Below, piece after piece: positions 1 to 11,140 of a stretch of DNA of 64,000 nucleotides. Below the pieces are notes generated by a model. The model did no database searches. It saw only the letters and a program-made list of their open reading frames with translations, and had not been told where the DNA came from. The position numbers and the translations under genes are program-made. Origin of the DNA: Heterohyrax brucei (taxonomy: Eukaryota > Chordata > Mammalia > Hyracoidea > Procaviidae). Each line of letters opens with the position of its first letter. Within the stretch, counting starts at the first letter, position 1. The stretch spans positions 108,227,431-108,291,430 of the forward strand of contig CM053146.1 in the NCBI GenBank assembly GCA_028571685.1, read 5' to 3'.

Positions 1-350
1 CCATGGACATTGATTGTGGATCCAAGTAAAATGAAAGCCTTGACAGCTTCAGTCTTTTCTCTGTTTATCCTGGTGTTGCTTGTTGTCCAGTTATAGGGAT
101 TTTTATTTTCTCTGTGCTGAGGTGTAATGCATACTGAAGGCTGTGGGCTTCGAATATCATCAGAAACTGCTTCTTCACTTTCAGCAAGCAAGGTTGTATC
201 ATCTACATATCACAGGTTGTTAATGAATTGCCCTCCACCCCTGAAACTGCATTCTTCTTCACATAGTCCACTGTCTTAGATTATTTGCTCAGTATATAGA
301 TTGAATAAGAATGCTGAAAGGATATAACCATAATGCACACCTTTCCTGAT
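1..350 (-). mobile_element. RTE (BovB-like) LINE fragment, antisense
   Basis: On the minus strand this matches the reverse transcriptase region of the afrotherian RTE LINE. Landmarks are the antisense strings 'tcagcaagcaaggttgt', 'cacaggttgttaatga' and 'cacacctttcctga'. It is cut by the window start and fades near base 350. No intact frame survives, so it is a dead 5'-truncated copy. The family is recognised from memory of elephant RTE sequence and was not searched. Confidence 0.75.
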
Positions 351-1308
351 TTAAAACTGGTATGTGTTTAATGTTTATAGCATACCTCAGTTCAGGCCAG
401 CTGAATTCCAGGCACTCAAGAGCCTCATGTCAGCCAGTGGCTACTGAATTGTACAGCACAGCCACGCATACACATCTTCACCCATCTCTTTTTCCATGTC
501 CTCAGAACCAAGCTTCTAGGGCTTCCCAAGTACTAATTAGCTAGCCTGATAGAAACCGTCTCTGTTTCAATGTAAAGAAGAGGGAATTTGAAGCACTGAG
601 CCTCCCTATTCTTTCTTTTTTCTGATAACCACCCCCTCCTTCCATACTTGAATCACACAACTTTCTCCTTCCCCTTTTAGCGACTTCTGAATTTAAATAG
701 CCTCTTCACCCCAAACAGTATTATTAAGGTGAGAATTTCGGGTACATTTTGGGGGAGATGATGGAAGGTGTGTTGGAGTTATGGGAAGATTTTGAAGGGT
801 TCTCCAAAACAAAAGGTGCAGAGAGCTCAGTGTCCCCTCTGAGTAGAGCAGCCAAGGCAAGGGATGGGGGTGAGGGACGGTAAGCTTGCCGTCCTGGCTC
901 CAGGGGTGGGTTGGGGTGGGAGGAGGTTTAAGGATGGCAAAACTTGTGAGTGTAACTACCTCAGGTATTTCTTGGCATTCAATTTGACTCAACAAACATG
1001 AGTGGAGTACTCACCAAGTGTCCTGCTAATAGTAGAAACTCTGAAAATAGGGTCAATGATTCCTCATCTCCATATGGTCAATGCCTCAAGTGGGGAGTTT
1101 ATGCACTTTGAGCCAAAAGCAGGAAAAAAAAGTGTTATTTTCATTTTCCTGTGTGGCTTTTATTCAGATAAGTAAACATGGCATTTGAGAGGCATTCTCA
1201 AAATCTACTAGTGAACTTTAATGCCTACATTGGAACACTCCGGGGTGTGTGTTCCAGAAATTCCACCATGAAAACCACAATGTGACCTCCTTCTTCTGAC
1301 AAAGAGGA
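351..1308. other. No gene recognised
   Basis: Bases 380-470 resemble the end of an old DNA element, with a 'cagccagtggctact' core. The stretch around 600-690 is pyrimidine-rich and 740-930 is G-rich. Frames of 60-100 codons here have no recognisable motif and look like chance. Confidence 0.5.
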
Positions 1309-1775
1309 TGTATTAGCTTCTGCTGTAACAAAGTACTAGTTTCTGCCATAACAAACAAAATAACACAGAAATAGGTAGCTTAAAACAAGAAAAAATTATT
1401 CTTTGTCAGTTCTGAAGGCAAGAAATCTGAAATCAAGGTGTCATGCTCTTGAAGCAGACCATCTTCTCTCTGAGGGCTCTAGAGGAAGATTCTCTTGTAT
1501 CTCTTCCTAAGGCACTCCCTAAAAAATCTTTGGCTTTCAGAGACATGCACTCTCATTCTCTGTTTCTTCATGGCCATCTTCCCTCTGTCTCTCCATTTTT
1601 ATGAGAGCACTACTCAAGTTGGGCCAGGACCCAGCCTACTTCAGTATGGCTACATGTTAACTCACGGGAGAACATCCTCAGAGACCCTATTCGCAAACAT
1701 GATCACATTTACAGATGCTGGGGATTAAGTCTTCAATACATTTCAGGAGAGGGGCACACAGTTCAACTCATAACG
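1309..1775 (-). mobile_element. Solo LTR, ERVL-MaLR-like, antisense
   Basis: This is a 467-base LTR in reverse orientation. It starts TGTATTAGC and ends near CATAACG (expected CATAACA). The 5-base flank 'gagga' at 1304-1308 is repeated exactly at 1776-1780, a target-site duplication typical of ERVL/MaLR integration. The antisense strand carries the landmarks 'cagttctgaaggc', 'ggctctagaggaagattc' and 'accctattcgcaaa'. No internal viral genes adjoin it, so it is a recombined solo LTR. The family name is from memory. Confidence 0.75.
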
Positions 1776-2744
1776 GAGGAAACAGAGGTTACCAATTCCA
1801 GAATATATCTATGAAGAGAGTTTTACAATTAGCTCATTGGGAGAAAGTGTGGAGAGTGGTCAGGCCAATTTGTAGCATTTATCAGAGCCTAGTCCAGTCT
1901 ACTCAACAGCAACCAATTTTGGTTTTAGTACAGTTTGTTTTAAAATGACCCTGGCAAAGCTCTAGGGTGGGCTATAGAAAACAGACATCTAAGGGGAAAG
2001 GAAGACCATCAACAATTCCCATATAGGGGAATCCAAGTGGCCAAAGGGGACTTCTGTACTCTTAGAAATGCATCTCCAGTTTTTAATCAATGCAAGTTGC
2101 CAAGCTCCTTGGATCATTTTTGTAAAATTATAAAAATCACCAGATTAAAACATAACATAATTTAGCCAAGTAAATCCATAAAGCATCCCACACAGTACTT
2201 TGTAGCATATTACAGACAGACCTGGAGCAAACAACTTATTGGCCTGGGATACTTTCCTGGTAATCACTAACTGGAACTTCTTTGAAAAGCAGAGATGTCT
2301 GGTTATCTCATATGTGCTCCATGTAAACAGTCCCCAATTAGGAATAAAGTATGCTCCAGAGGTTCCTTTGTAAACCTGTTGTTGGAAACCTTGAACTCAT
2401 TTTCCCAAACACTATTGTTGATTAGGTTCCCAGCCCAGCCATAAGGTCTGTTTAACCTTCTCTCCACTCCCCCCAACTCCTCCTCCCAAAAAGCGCAAAC
2501 AAGCTCCCATTGAGTCAGTTTAGCCTCACAACTATCCTCTGTGTTTCAGAGTAGAACTGCGCTCCATAGTATTGTCACGGCTGTGACTTTTCAGAAGCAG
2601 ATCACTGTGTCCGTATGACCCACGGGCTCCACTTTAGCCCACAGCACTGCCGAAGTATACCTTAAGGATGAAAGATAGCATGATGCTCTGTTACACTAGG
2701 GGTGAAGATCAGGGGAAAATAAATAAATTGAAAAATAGCCAGAT
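1776..2744. other. Mostly unassigned, with a small SINE scrap
   Basis: Bases 2540-2660 contain an antisense AfroSINE-like remnant ('agagtagaactgcgctccat'). The rest shows no recognisable gene or repeat. Confidence 0.45.
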
Positions 2745-3140
2745 ACTTAGAATAAAAGCTGAGACTTGAGAATTAGTGCATACGTGGGCATCCTTTTTAG
2801 CAATTCTCACTCTCCATTAACCTGAGAACTAGTTTATCACCAGCCAGCTCTTCCCTCAACTGGGTATCTGGACGGGTCTGTTGTCTATCCACCAGTCTCT
2901 CACTGGGATTTTATCTTTACTGGAAGAAATCATTTGAATTACACAACAGTGTCCCTCATCCCTAGCATCTGCCACCTGACAAATTCCGTTTCCTCCCCTA
3001 CAGTGCCCCCTTCTGGAGAAGGGAGCTCTCTCCCTAAAGTACTGTCCTAGTTCAACTCTCCTTCCTGAATGAGTTACAGAAAGGGATCCCTTTAGAAAAG
3101 ACAACCAAACCACTGAAGAGAAAAAAGAGCCCTTCAATTA
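2745..3140. repeat. Unnamed LTR-like repeat module, copy 1
   Basis: A block starting near 2806 ('ctcactctccattaacctga') is similar over about 75 bases to a block at 4214-4290. The shared layout includes 'ccagccagctcttccc' and 'actgggtatctgg'. Two diverged copies about 1.4 kb apart suggest an LTR-type repeat. I cannot name the family. A 93-codon minus-strand frame here looks like chance. Confidence 0.4.
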
Positions 3141-4149
3141 CTTTCTGTGTTAGTCTGTTACATGAATAGGGGGAGAGGGAACCGAAAGGGTTGATGCTGG
3201 TCTGTCAGCTGAAACAGTAGAGCAGTCAGGGAAAGAATTATGGGGAATTCATGTTGTTCAATAACAAAACATTTACAAATATTAAATTTAATATCAATGA
3301 AGTTGACACAACACTACACTTAATATTCAAGAAACATTTGTCAGTTTCAGTGTTACACTTTTCATATGTTGGACTAAACAGTTTTCTTCAGATGTGAAAT
3401 CTTTTGGCAGGGTCTAGAAAACCTCAAAAGCCCGTGTGGTGATGTCTGTGGTCAAGCAGTCCTAGCCTTCGGCAATACAGCACCGTTACGAGACTGATCA
3501 CTGGGCTTGTCTCTAGATGAATATCCGCCTTAGTCTGGGTCCTGTCAAGATAAGCCAACTTCACAATTTTTTAAGGATATTTTCATGTTTTATTACCAAT
3601 ATTTAGTAGCATCTAATGAGATGGAAAAGAAAAACTAGGAATATATAGCAAAATTAGAGTGAACTACTTTTAGGCCTGTCCACCCTTTCAGCTTAAGTTA
3701 TCCATGTTAGAGAAACTCTCTCAAATGTACACAAAAAAGTTATGTACAAGGATACTCGTATACAAAAGTCTACATTGTACAAGGATACTCACCACAGCAT
3801 CAGAAACGGATCACCCAACAAGCAAGGTAAGCACAGACTTATCTTGGGCATCAGCAAAACAGGAACATCAAGTGTCCAAAGCAAAGATCCCTAAATGCTG
3901 AGCAGATAGTGCACTAAGAAAAGCAGGTGTTATAGTGCAAGACAAATGCCAGGTCACTAGATGAAACTGATGCCAACTTTGAGGACTGAGAACTAGCTGG
4001 CAAGAATAAATTTCATGCATGCTCACAAGGGCACGTGCCCACAAGGTCATTTAAACTACGAGGCCTCCACCATTTCAGCAACTTCCCTGGTATCTGCCTC
4101 CTGTGGTCTCCTTCCATGCAATCAAAACTCTATGACTCAGAGAGTCTCC
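3141..4149. other. Unassigned, possible ERV-derived sequence
   Basis: This stretch lies between the two copies of the unnamed module. A 14-base string, 'gtacaaggatactc', occurs twice within 40 bases (about 3745 and 3778). No coding motif is visible. Confidence 0.35.
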
Positions 4150-4450
4150 AGTGAGAATACAATTTCTTTTCAACAACTAGAAGTGGAGTGGGCTATGGAG
4201 TCTTTACGGTTTCTCACTCCCCATAAACCTGAGAGAAAACTGGTCTGTCACTTGCCAGCTGTCCCCACAACTGGGAGTCTGTGACTCAGAGTCTCTACTT
4301 TCACCCAGTATGCAAGACTGGTCACAACTGGATCCAACAAGAATGTATTATGTCAAGAGATAGCAGGTCTTTCACGCATTTTGAGAGAAACATCTTGTGC
4401 ACTCACACTTGCTGATACACAAACTCCAACCAGCAAGCCAGCAGTGCTCT
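4150..4450. repeat. Unnamed LTR-like repeat module, copy 2
   Basis: The block 'ctcactccccataaacctga' at about 4214, followed by 'tgccagctgtccccacaact', parallels 2806-2880. The continuation ('ggatccaacaagaatgtatt', 'ttgtgcactcacac') has the feel of an LTR but is not assigned. Confidence 0.4.
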
Positions 4451-5493
4451 TTGCCATGTTACAAACACAAAAGTATGCTCTTGGGCACGAAGTGGTATAC
4501 GGCAAACGTGAATTCCAGTCCTAGATGATGTGTGAAGGTAAGGGAACTTGAGTAAGTCAGCCGTTGCAACGAATTCCCTCAAGTTACTTTTTAATTGTAT
4601 AGCATTTACATACAGTTGTATCTTAAGTTTTGTAAACAGTAATATTTATAACTTTAAAATGTGTTTGGCATTCATGTGAACACAACTTAGCACACATTTA
4701 ATATAATACTGACATGGGCAGTAACTTAATGTGATCTTAATATAGCAAACCTACAAAATTACTGGAAATGTTAATATTTATTTAACACCAAAAGCTGTAA
4801 TTTATGTATCGAGTGAGTTTCTTCTTTTAATTATTTGTTGTTGCAGGACACAGTGCTTGATATCACTCTATATTTGCAAATAAATGAGGTATTAGGCACA
4901 TTAAGGGGACAGAGAATCTAATATTTATTTATCAGGCAAAGTATATTTCTGTTTTGCAATGACCAGTATGTTTTTAAATTTTTTTTGAAGAAAGCAACGA
5001 ACGACTTTTATCATAACATTACATTTATATTTTATCAGAATATTTACATATCTGTCTGTAGGGAAATGGAACAGTTCCTTGAGGAAATATAGATAATAAA
5101 GATTGCATAAATCTATTTCATTTGCATTTCCCTTCAGACTGACTTTCTTTCAAGAAATGAATCAATACTGTTACTATCAATCAATGGCAAAAAAAGCTTG
5201 CTCATTGAGAAGTGGTGCTGTTGTTTCATCAGTTATGCATGTATCTCCACATGGGAGTTGAACAATTCCACAAGGAAAATAAAGTGTACTTTTTATACAT
5301 TTTTGTATACCATAACAGTATTTGCCTTTTCATTTTGGACCCATTGGGTATAGCGTCATGTTTAGCTTCTCTTGCCAACCACCTAAGAATGTACCAATGA
5401 CACTATAATTACATGACTTATACAGTCTGTGCAAAGTGAATCTGCTCCATTGTGGGAGCGTCTTCAGATTCAACACATCGTTATGTTTGTATC
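4451..5493. other. AT-rich unassigned sequence
   Basis: The stretch is A+T-rich from about 4590 to 5160. I see no splice-flanked frame or recognisable repeat. Confidence 0.45.
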
Positions 5494-5772
5494 ATGCTGT
5501 TTGTGATCACTCTTGCCCTGCTGAGTATCAACAGTAGTCCAATGAGCTGTGAAGACAATGCTGAAAAACAGAGAGTGGGTGCCAAGTTTTTGAATATTAT
5601 TTCAAGTCTGAAAACACAGAGGTCTGCAAAAGGTGCACCAACAAACACTGTGCAGCAAACTATTGAAATGATTTCTGAGTGCCTTGTAGACACTTCTTTT
5701 GACTATCTCAACCTGAAGAACAAAATTACATGTCCAAAATCAATTTCTTTACTTTTGAGTCTTCAAATATAA
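5494..5772 (+). CDS. Unrecognised 92-codon ORF, possible pseudogene or exon fragment
   Basis: The frame runs from the first ATG at 5494 to TAA at 5770-5772 and stays open upstream to about 5452. It begins with a hydrophobic stretch (MLFVITLALLSI) and continues with a polar, probably helical part (about residues 25-70) containing EKQRVGAKFLNIISSLKTQ and TVQQTIEMISECL. The start could pass for a signal anchor. The polar composition is more protein-like than most short frames here, but I do not recognise the family. No splice sites or promoter are convincing. It could be a remnant of a retrocopy or a transposon ORF. Confidence 0.25.
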   Translation: MLFVITLALLSINSSPMSCEDNAEKQRVGAKFLNIISSLKTQRSAKGAPTNTVQQTIEMISECLVDTSFDYLNLKNKITCPKSISLLLSLQI

Positions 5773-5899
5773 ATTTTTGTGTTAGTGTCCTAATTCAAAT
5801 GTAAATTTTATTTGATAAATTTTGTTGTTTTATAAATTTTAATAACTTTCAATTTTTCAATAATTTTTACTATACATGTAGTAGACAGAAGGTTGGCAC

Positions 5900-6620
5900 A
5901 GCTACACTATACCAAAAGCTGAGAGGTTTCCTAAATACACTTAAACATTTTGAAGGACAGAGTAGCAGGGGAGGAGGGTCTGGGGACCATGCTTTTGGGA
6001 AACATCTAGGTCAATTGACATAACTGTGTCTTCTTTTCAAGAAAATGTTCTGCATCTCACTTTGGTGAGTGGTGTCTAGGATCTAAAAACTAGCAAGAGG
6101 CCAGCTAAGTAGCATCAATTTGTCCCAACCCACCCAGAGCAGAGGAAAATGAAGGACAAGAAAGACACGAGAAAAACATGAGACCAAAGGAATTCAATGG
6201 TGCCCAGCCACCACCAATGAGTGCCTTGACAAAGAACGCAGCACAAAGTCTGTGATGTGGTGGGAGAGCAATAGGTGTGCAGAACTAGAACTCTATTAAA
6301 AGGGCAGCCTTAGTGGTCTAACAGACTGGAGGGTGCCCAAGAACTGGCCCCCAGATTTTGTGTTAGTCCCAAGCTGAAGCAGTCCAGAAGCCAACCCTGT
6401 AGACAAAGATTGGACTAGATTATAAAACACAGAGTAATGCTAGCAAAGAGTGTGATTCTTGGCTTAACTACATAGCTGAGGCTAACTGGGTGGCTCCTAC
6501 CCATAGGTGAGACGAGAGAGGGTGGAGGGGGACAGGAGCTGGTTGAATGGACATGAGAAGCCCAGGGTGGAAAGGAGGAGTGTGCTGTCAGAGGGTGAAG
6601 AGAGCATTGCACTAGTACTG
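5900..6620 (+). mobile_element. L1 3' UTR fragment, sense
   Basis: Collinear with the L1 3' UTR at about 46230-46900. Shared blocks include 'ggacagagtagcaggg', 'gtgagtggtgtctaggatct' and 'ccagaagccaaccctgtaga', closing with 'ggacaggagctggttgaatg'. It is 5'-truncated and contains no ORF2. Confidence 0.75.
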
Positions 6621-7028
6621 ACAGTGTTGCAATTACTAGTAACAGTGCATTCGTACCTTGCTGTAGTACAAAAAAATAATTAATGGTGCCTGAAAGTGAA
6701 GCTATTTTAGAAAGTGAAACTCATCTGCATAGTAAACAAACAAGGTTCCATAGTGAGAATGTATTTAGAATATATTTCTAGGGTGCAAAGTTAATGCTGA
6801 AAATTATAAGGAGTGGATACTGTATTCACCATCAGTTAGCTCTATATAAGGCTTGTTTGCAAACTATCCAGTCTTAAGTAATTTAATCCTTGCTTTGCTA
6901 TGGATTTAGCAATTAGTGCACCTTGAATACAACTAATGAATGTGAACATTCACAGAGATTATGTTATCATATTTAACACAATTTTGGCTTAACTCATGAA
7001 CTGGAAACACAAATTAATGAAAAAAGTC
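6621..7028. other. Unassigned spacer
   Basis: AT-rich sequence between an L1 tail and the hAT transposase remnant. No gene or repeat is recognised. Confidence 0.4.
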
Positions 7029-8350
7029 CATACTATAAAGCCATTGTGCAATGCGTTGTTGCTGTCATTGTAACAACGGCTGAAAGTGGGCTATTTTCCA
7101 GAGGAAGAAATGAAGCGTCTGGATTCCTGCAAAATGGAAATTTGGGGGGTTGACTTGAATTTGTTGCTCAGTTTATCCATTTTTAATCTGTCACCTCTTA
7201 AAATATGGTAACACAAGAAAGGACAACCTAATGTATGAGGTCTGACAGTCAAACTCTCAAACATCCTAGAAAAAGTACTAAATTACCTTTTGGCTGACTA
7301 TCACAATGATCACCTTCGAAGCACTACCCCTGGGAAGCTATGCACTGATGCCAGTGCTGAGTCCAATCTTCAAAGCAATTTTAGAACTCCTTTTCTGGAA
7401 TGGCCATCAGAGAAATATTGAAATGTGGAAAGGAAGACATTTTGATGACATTCAGGGTATTAACAGTAATACGATGACAGCTCTGATGGCCATTCCAGAA
7501 AAAGAGTTCCAAAATTGCTTTGAAGGGTGGACCCAGCTCTGGTGTGCATGCACAGCTTCCCAAGAGGAGAGTTCGAAGGTAAACATAGTGACATTCAGCA
7601 ATGAGGTGGGCAGCACTTAGTACAATTAAGTTGGCAGACTTAAGTGCTGGCCCTTGTATATGTGTAAAACAATGTGTGAAGAATTAATAAATTTAGTAAG
7701 TGATAAAATTCGACCAACTATTGTCAGTGATATAAGTAAAATTTGGTATTTCAGTTTGTCTGTGGATTCCATTCTCAGTCTTTCTCATACAGATCAGATA
7801 AGTATTGTTTTAACACATGTTATCTCCAACAGATGGAAAACCTGTCTAGCAATTTATCATATTTACTAGCTTAAAAAGTCATACTGGTGAAAACTTTCAA
7901 ATCAAGAGCTTCATTTGCAAAATCTGCTTTTTTAAGGCAGGGACCTGTTCTATGACAATGTTAAGGTGTTACAAAGCACAGAAAAGAAAATTTTAGAACA
8001 GAATGAATATGCCATTTTCGTGCCATGTGCTGTATATTCATTTAATCTTGTAGGAAGCAGCACAGTACATTGTTGTCTAGAAACAGCTGATTTTTTCCCT
8101 ACTGTTCAGTTACTTTACATGTTTTTTTACTACCTCCACACACTGATGGGCTGGTCTCAAAACATATTTAGACGATGACTGAGTACAGGAAGCACATGCT
8201 ATAGCAACTAGTGCAATCCTGGAGTCATACACTGAGATTCTGGATGCCTTAGAAGACATTACTGTAGACCAGACACAAAAAGAAGGTACTAAAAGAGAGG
8301 CAGGAAACATCGCCAACAAAATGCAAAAACTAGAGAAGCTTTTTGAAAGA
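7029..8350 (+). pseudogene. hAT-type transposase remnant (ZMYM1-like, DUF4371/RNase H-like)
   Basis: Frame pieces in order read like a hAT transposase of the kind domesticated in ZMYM1-type proteins. Near 7070-7150 there is a segment with GLFSRGRNEASG followed by a degraded NGN block. From 7672 there is EELINLVSDKIRPTIV, then SLSVDS and SHTDQ. Near 8005-8060 there is EYAIFVPCA with a degraded NLVG. From about 8205 there is ESYTEILDALEDIT, then NIANKMQKLE. In known families the VDS...SHTDQ and FVPCA...NLVG blocks belong to the catalytic RNase H-like fold. At least two in-frame stops and several frame changes break it, and a palindromic mariner splits it at 7236-7640. It may be a dead transposon or an old retrocopy. 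Confidence 0.75.
7236..7640. mobile_element. Palindromic non-autonomous mariner element (copy 1, short form)
   Basis: About 405 bases with TA on the left flank and a degraded right end. The left arm begins TGAGGTCTGACAG, and its part from about 7309 to 7412 is the reverse complement of about 7480-7590 ('ctgatggccattccag' against 'ctggaatggccatcag'). The two arms can therefore fold into a long hairpin around a loop of roughly 70 bases. It has inserted into the hAT remnant. Only about 50 bases of transposase-derived sequence remain ('ttttgatgacattcagg'). Confidence 0.75.
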
Positions 8351-9409
8351 GATGTCCCTTCTTGTAGAACGTGGATATGTCTGAGGCAGAACGCATGAAG
8401 GTATCCAAGAAGTTAGTGTAGGCTTACCTCAATGACTTACATACAAGCCTTTATGTAGGAATGTGACAATTTCATTCTTACATGAGAATTAAGTATACAG
8501 TCAGGAAAGACAAATTTTACTCATGAAGCATGTATGATTCTGTAACAGAAAATAAAATACAATGCCTGTTTCTCACTGGTGAAATTGCTTTATGCATATT
8601 CCTAACTTTAATGATTAAAACTGCTCAACTGAATGCTCATTTTTGTCCATAAAGAGACTCAAAATCACTCAGCATACAACAGTGATTCAAGAAAGATTCA
8701 TTTCATTATCCCTATCATGTAGGGAAATAGATATTGTTGGTCAGCTTAATTGTGACAAAAGTCACTGAAAAATCTCTAAGAGCGAAGAATAGAAAGAAAT
8801 GCTTTTAATTATAACACGTTAGAAATGGAAGATCTAAAAACAAAATGTAGCAATTTGTTATAATATTTGTTTTCTGATCATTGAATTTTCTTTTATGACT
8901 TCTTTTCATCTGTTCATTTATAATTATAGCATTTATTTAGACACAAGCATCAAAATTAAAGTATGAGTCATTTAAAGCAAAATTGGTGAAAGTCAATTTT
9001 TCATTGCAGATGATCAACATAATTTTACATTGATTATTAAAACAACTAAATTCAGTGACTTACTTTCTCTCTGTAGAATATGTGGAATATTCTTTTTGTT
9101 GAAAATGTGGTATATAGTAAGAAATCCTAGTACCCCACATTCGCTAAAAGTTTTATAATCCAGTTAGTCTCATTCTGCTAAAATGGCCTGTGGCACTTTT
9201 GGGTTCAGTTGTTTTGTATTCAGTTGCGTTAAAAAATAAGTTACATTATGGATAGCTAAGACACACAGCACACACACATAGACACAAACAAATGCATAGT
9301 TCACATAGCCCATTCAAATGCATGAGTAAGCAGAGGAGGGAGCCCCAGAGACTACCAGTATTGGGGGCCCTCTGGCACTGTGTAGCACTATTTATAAGCT
9401 TGAAATTTT
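8351..9409. other. AT-rich unassigned sequence
   Basis: Possibly further decayed transposase sequence to about 8460, then AT-rich sequence without coding signs. Short A/C-rich runs occur near 9260-9300. Confidence 0.4.
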
Positions 9410-9640
9410 ATAAACAACCAACTCCCCAACAGAAGGGGAATGATTAAATAAAAAATACACACTTTTACCATAGAATACTAGTCAATATTCTGAAAAGAAG
9501 TCAATATACATTTACTGACATGAATTTCCCATACAATACTATTTAATAATCTTTAAACATCTTTAAATTTAAAGACAGATTTTTAAATGAAAAAGCTCCA
9601 AAATAATCTGAGTCCAAAGATAATCACCCACAAACTGCAT
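9410..9640 (+). mobile_element. Old L1 (L1M-type) 3' UTR fragment
   Basis: The order 'aacaaccaactccccaacag', 'ggggaatgattaaataaa', 'catagaatactagtcaatat' and 'catttactgacatga' follows a familiar 3' region of old mammalian L1 elements. It is highly diverged. Confidence 0.5.
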
Positions 9641-9699
9641 TGTTGCTCTGTCTTCTTCTCAGTGCATATATATACATCCGTGTACATGCTGTTCTTAGT

Positions 9700-10040
9700 T
9701 GTCTTTCAGTTTAGCACCTGATTAGCCCCTGACTCATCTCAGCCTAATGCAGAACGAAACAGAATGAAATGCTGCACATTCCTGTACCGTCCCCATGAGT
9801 TATCAGTGGATCAGACTGCAAGGATCCATTGGATTTTCATTGACTGATTTGGGGAAGCAGATTGGCAAGCCTTCCTAGTCATCTTCGGCTTGAAGCTCTG
9901 CGGAAAGCTTTTCAGCATCACGCAACATAAAAGCCTCCACTGATAGGTGGTTGACTGTGCTTGAGCGGCATTGGCTGGGAACTGAACTGGGTCTCCTGCG
10001 TGGAAAGTGAGACCACCGACCCACTAACACCACATACATA
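9700..10040 (-). repeat. SINE-like repeat, antisense, diverged
   Basis: Contains 'ccattggattttcattgact' and a following 'ggaagcagattggcaagcc' that parallel the antisense long-form AfroSINE at 18690-18900. The frame on the minus strand is not a gene. Confidence 0.45.
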
Positions 10041-10047
10041 AATATGA

Positions 10048-10048
<1 letters not shown>

Positions 10049-10076
<28 letters not shown>
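10049..10076. repeat. (TG)n microsatellite
   Basis: An uninterrupted TG dinucleotide run of about 28 bases, followed by 'catgcatgcacat'. Confidence 0.9.
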
Positions 10077-10078
<2 letters not shown>

Positions 10079-10686
10079 TGCATGCACATATGTACACGTG
10101 TACTCCCCTTGCATCCCAAGAATAAAAGACTGAAAAGGAGTGCACATTTTCTTCTCAGGACAGAAGTAGATTATATTTTTCAAGAGAGAGCATGAAGAAG
10201 GCTTTTCATGTTTGTGTATACTTCTGTGTTTACATCTTTTCATCACAGAAAAGTGTCATGTGCTAGTTTTGTAGTTTAAAGTTCATAAAAATGAACAACA
10301 AAAGCCCAATAATAACATGAATGTAGTTGGTGTGGGTCTAGGCTGGATCTTAAATCTTGTCACCTATTGGGACTTGGGCACGTCTGAGCTTGTCTGGTGA
10401 GGTAGAACTGCTAGGAATCTACTTATGAGAGAGACAAAGAGCCACCTGAGAGGTTTTGTCCCAGGAGAAGAGCAAGTGGGGTACACGTCTGGCCTAAGAA
10501 CCCAGAAAGGAGGAGCAGATGTGAGAACGCAATTGCTGCAGAACAAGGGGCGTGGGCTTCCCCATTAACCGATGGGAAAGGAGGAAATGCTTAGTCATGT
10601 TTACAGAGAAGACAAGCAGGGGTAGTTGCAGAGGACAGCTGTTCATTGTCCTTAACTCCTTGAAATGACGTTTTCTTCTGCATTCT
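10077..10686. other. Unassigned sequence
   Basis: No gene or repeat recognised. Minus-strand frames over this stretch show no motif. Confidence 0.4.
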
Positions 10687-11140
10687 TGTTGTGGTACTGA
10701 ATTTTGTCCCCTAAAAAGATATGTTGAAGTCCTAACCCTTGTGAATGTGACTTTCTTGGAGTAAGTAGGGTCTTTCTTTAAACACAGACATTATCAGTTA
10801 ACGAAGACATACCAGAGGAGGGTGAGTCCTAAATCTAATCCTTTCTGAGCAGCATTTTATAAAAGAGGACAGACAGAGTCACACACACAGGGAGGACAGA
10901 GGCTGTGTGATGATGGATGGAGTCACATCTGTACACAGCCTAAGAACACCTAGGATTGCCATCAGCCACCAGAAACCAACAGAAAGACATAGAACAGTCC
11001 CTGGCTCAAAGTCTCCAAGAGGAACAGGCTGAGGTCCTGATTCGGGCTTCCAGCTTCCAGCAATGTGGGAAAATAAATGTCTGTCCTCCAAAGCCACCCA
11101 CTTCGTGATGTTTTATTACAGCAGCTCCAGAAAACACTTA
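10687..11140 (+). mobile_element. Solo LTR, older MaLR-like
   Basis: Starts TGTTGTGGTACTGAATTTTG, continues with 'atgttgaagtcctaaccc' and ends with 'cttccagcaatgtgggaaaa', an AATAAA polyadenylation signal near 11072 and 'ttattacagcagc'. This is the standard layout of a MaLR-type LTR. I could not confirm a target-site duplication. Confidence 0.65.

Noticed and set aside
7381-7563. Overlapping frames on both strands with the same peptide-like wording
   Set aside because: The agreement comes from the palindromic arms of the mariner element, not from two genes.
10049-10076. CRISPR-like or tandem regulatory array
   Set aside because: It is a simple dinucleotide repeat. No direct repeat plus spacer structure exists anywhere in the window.
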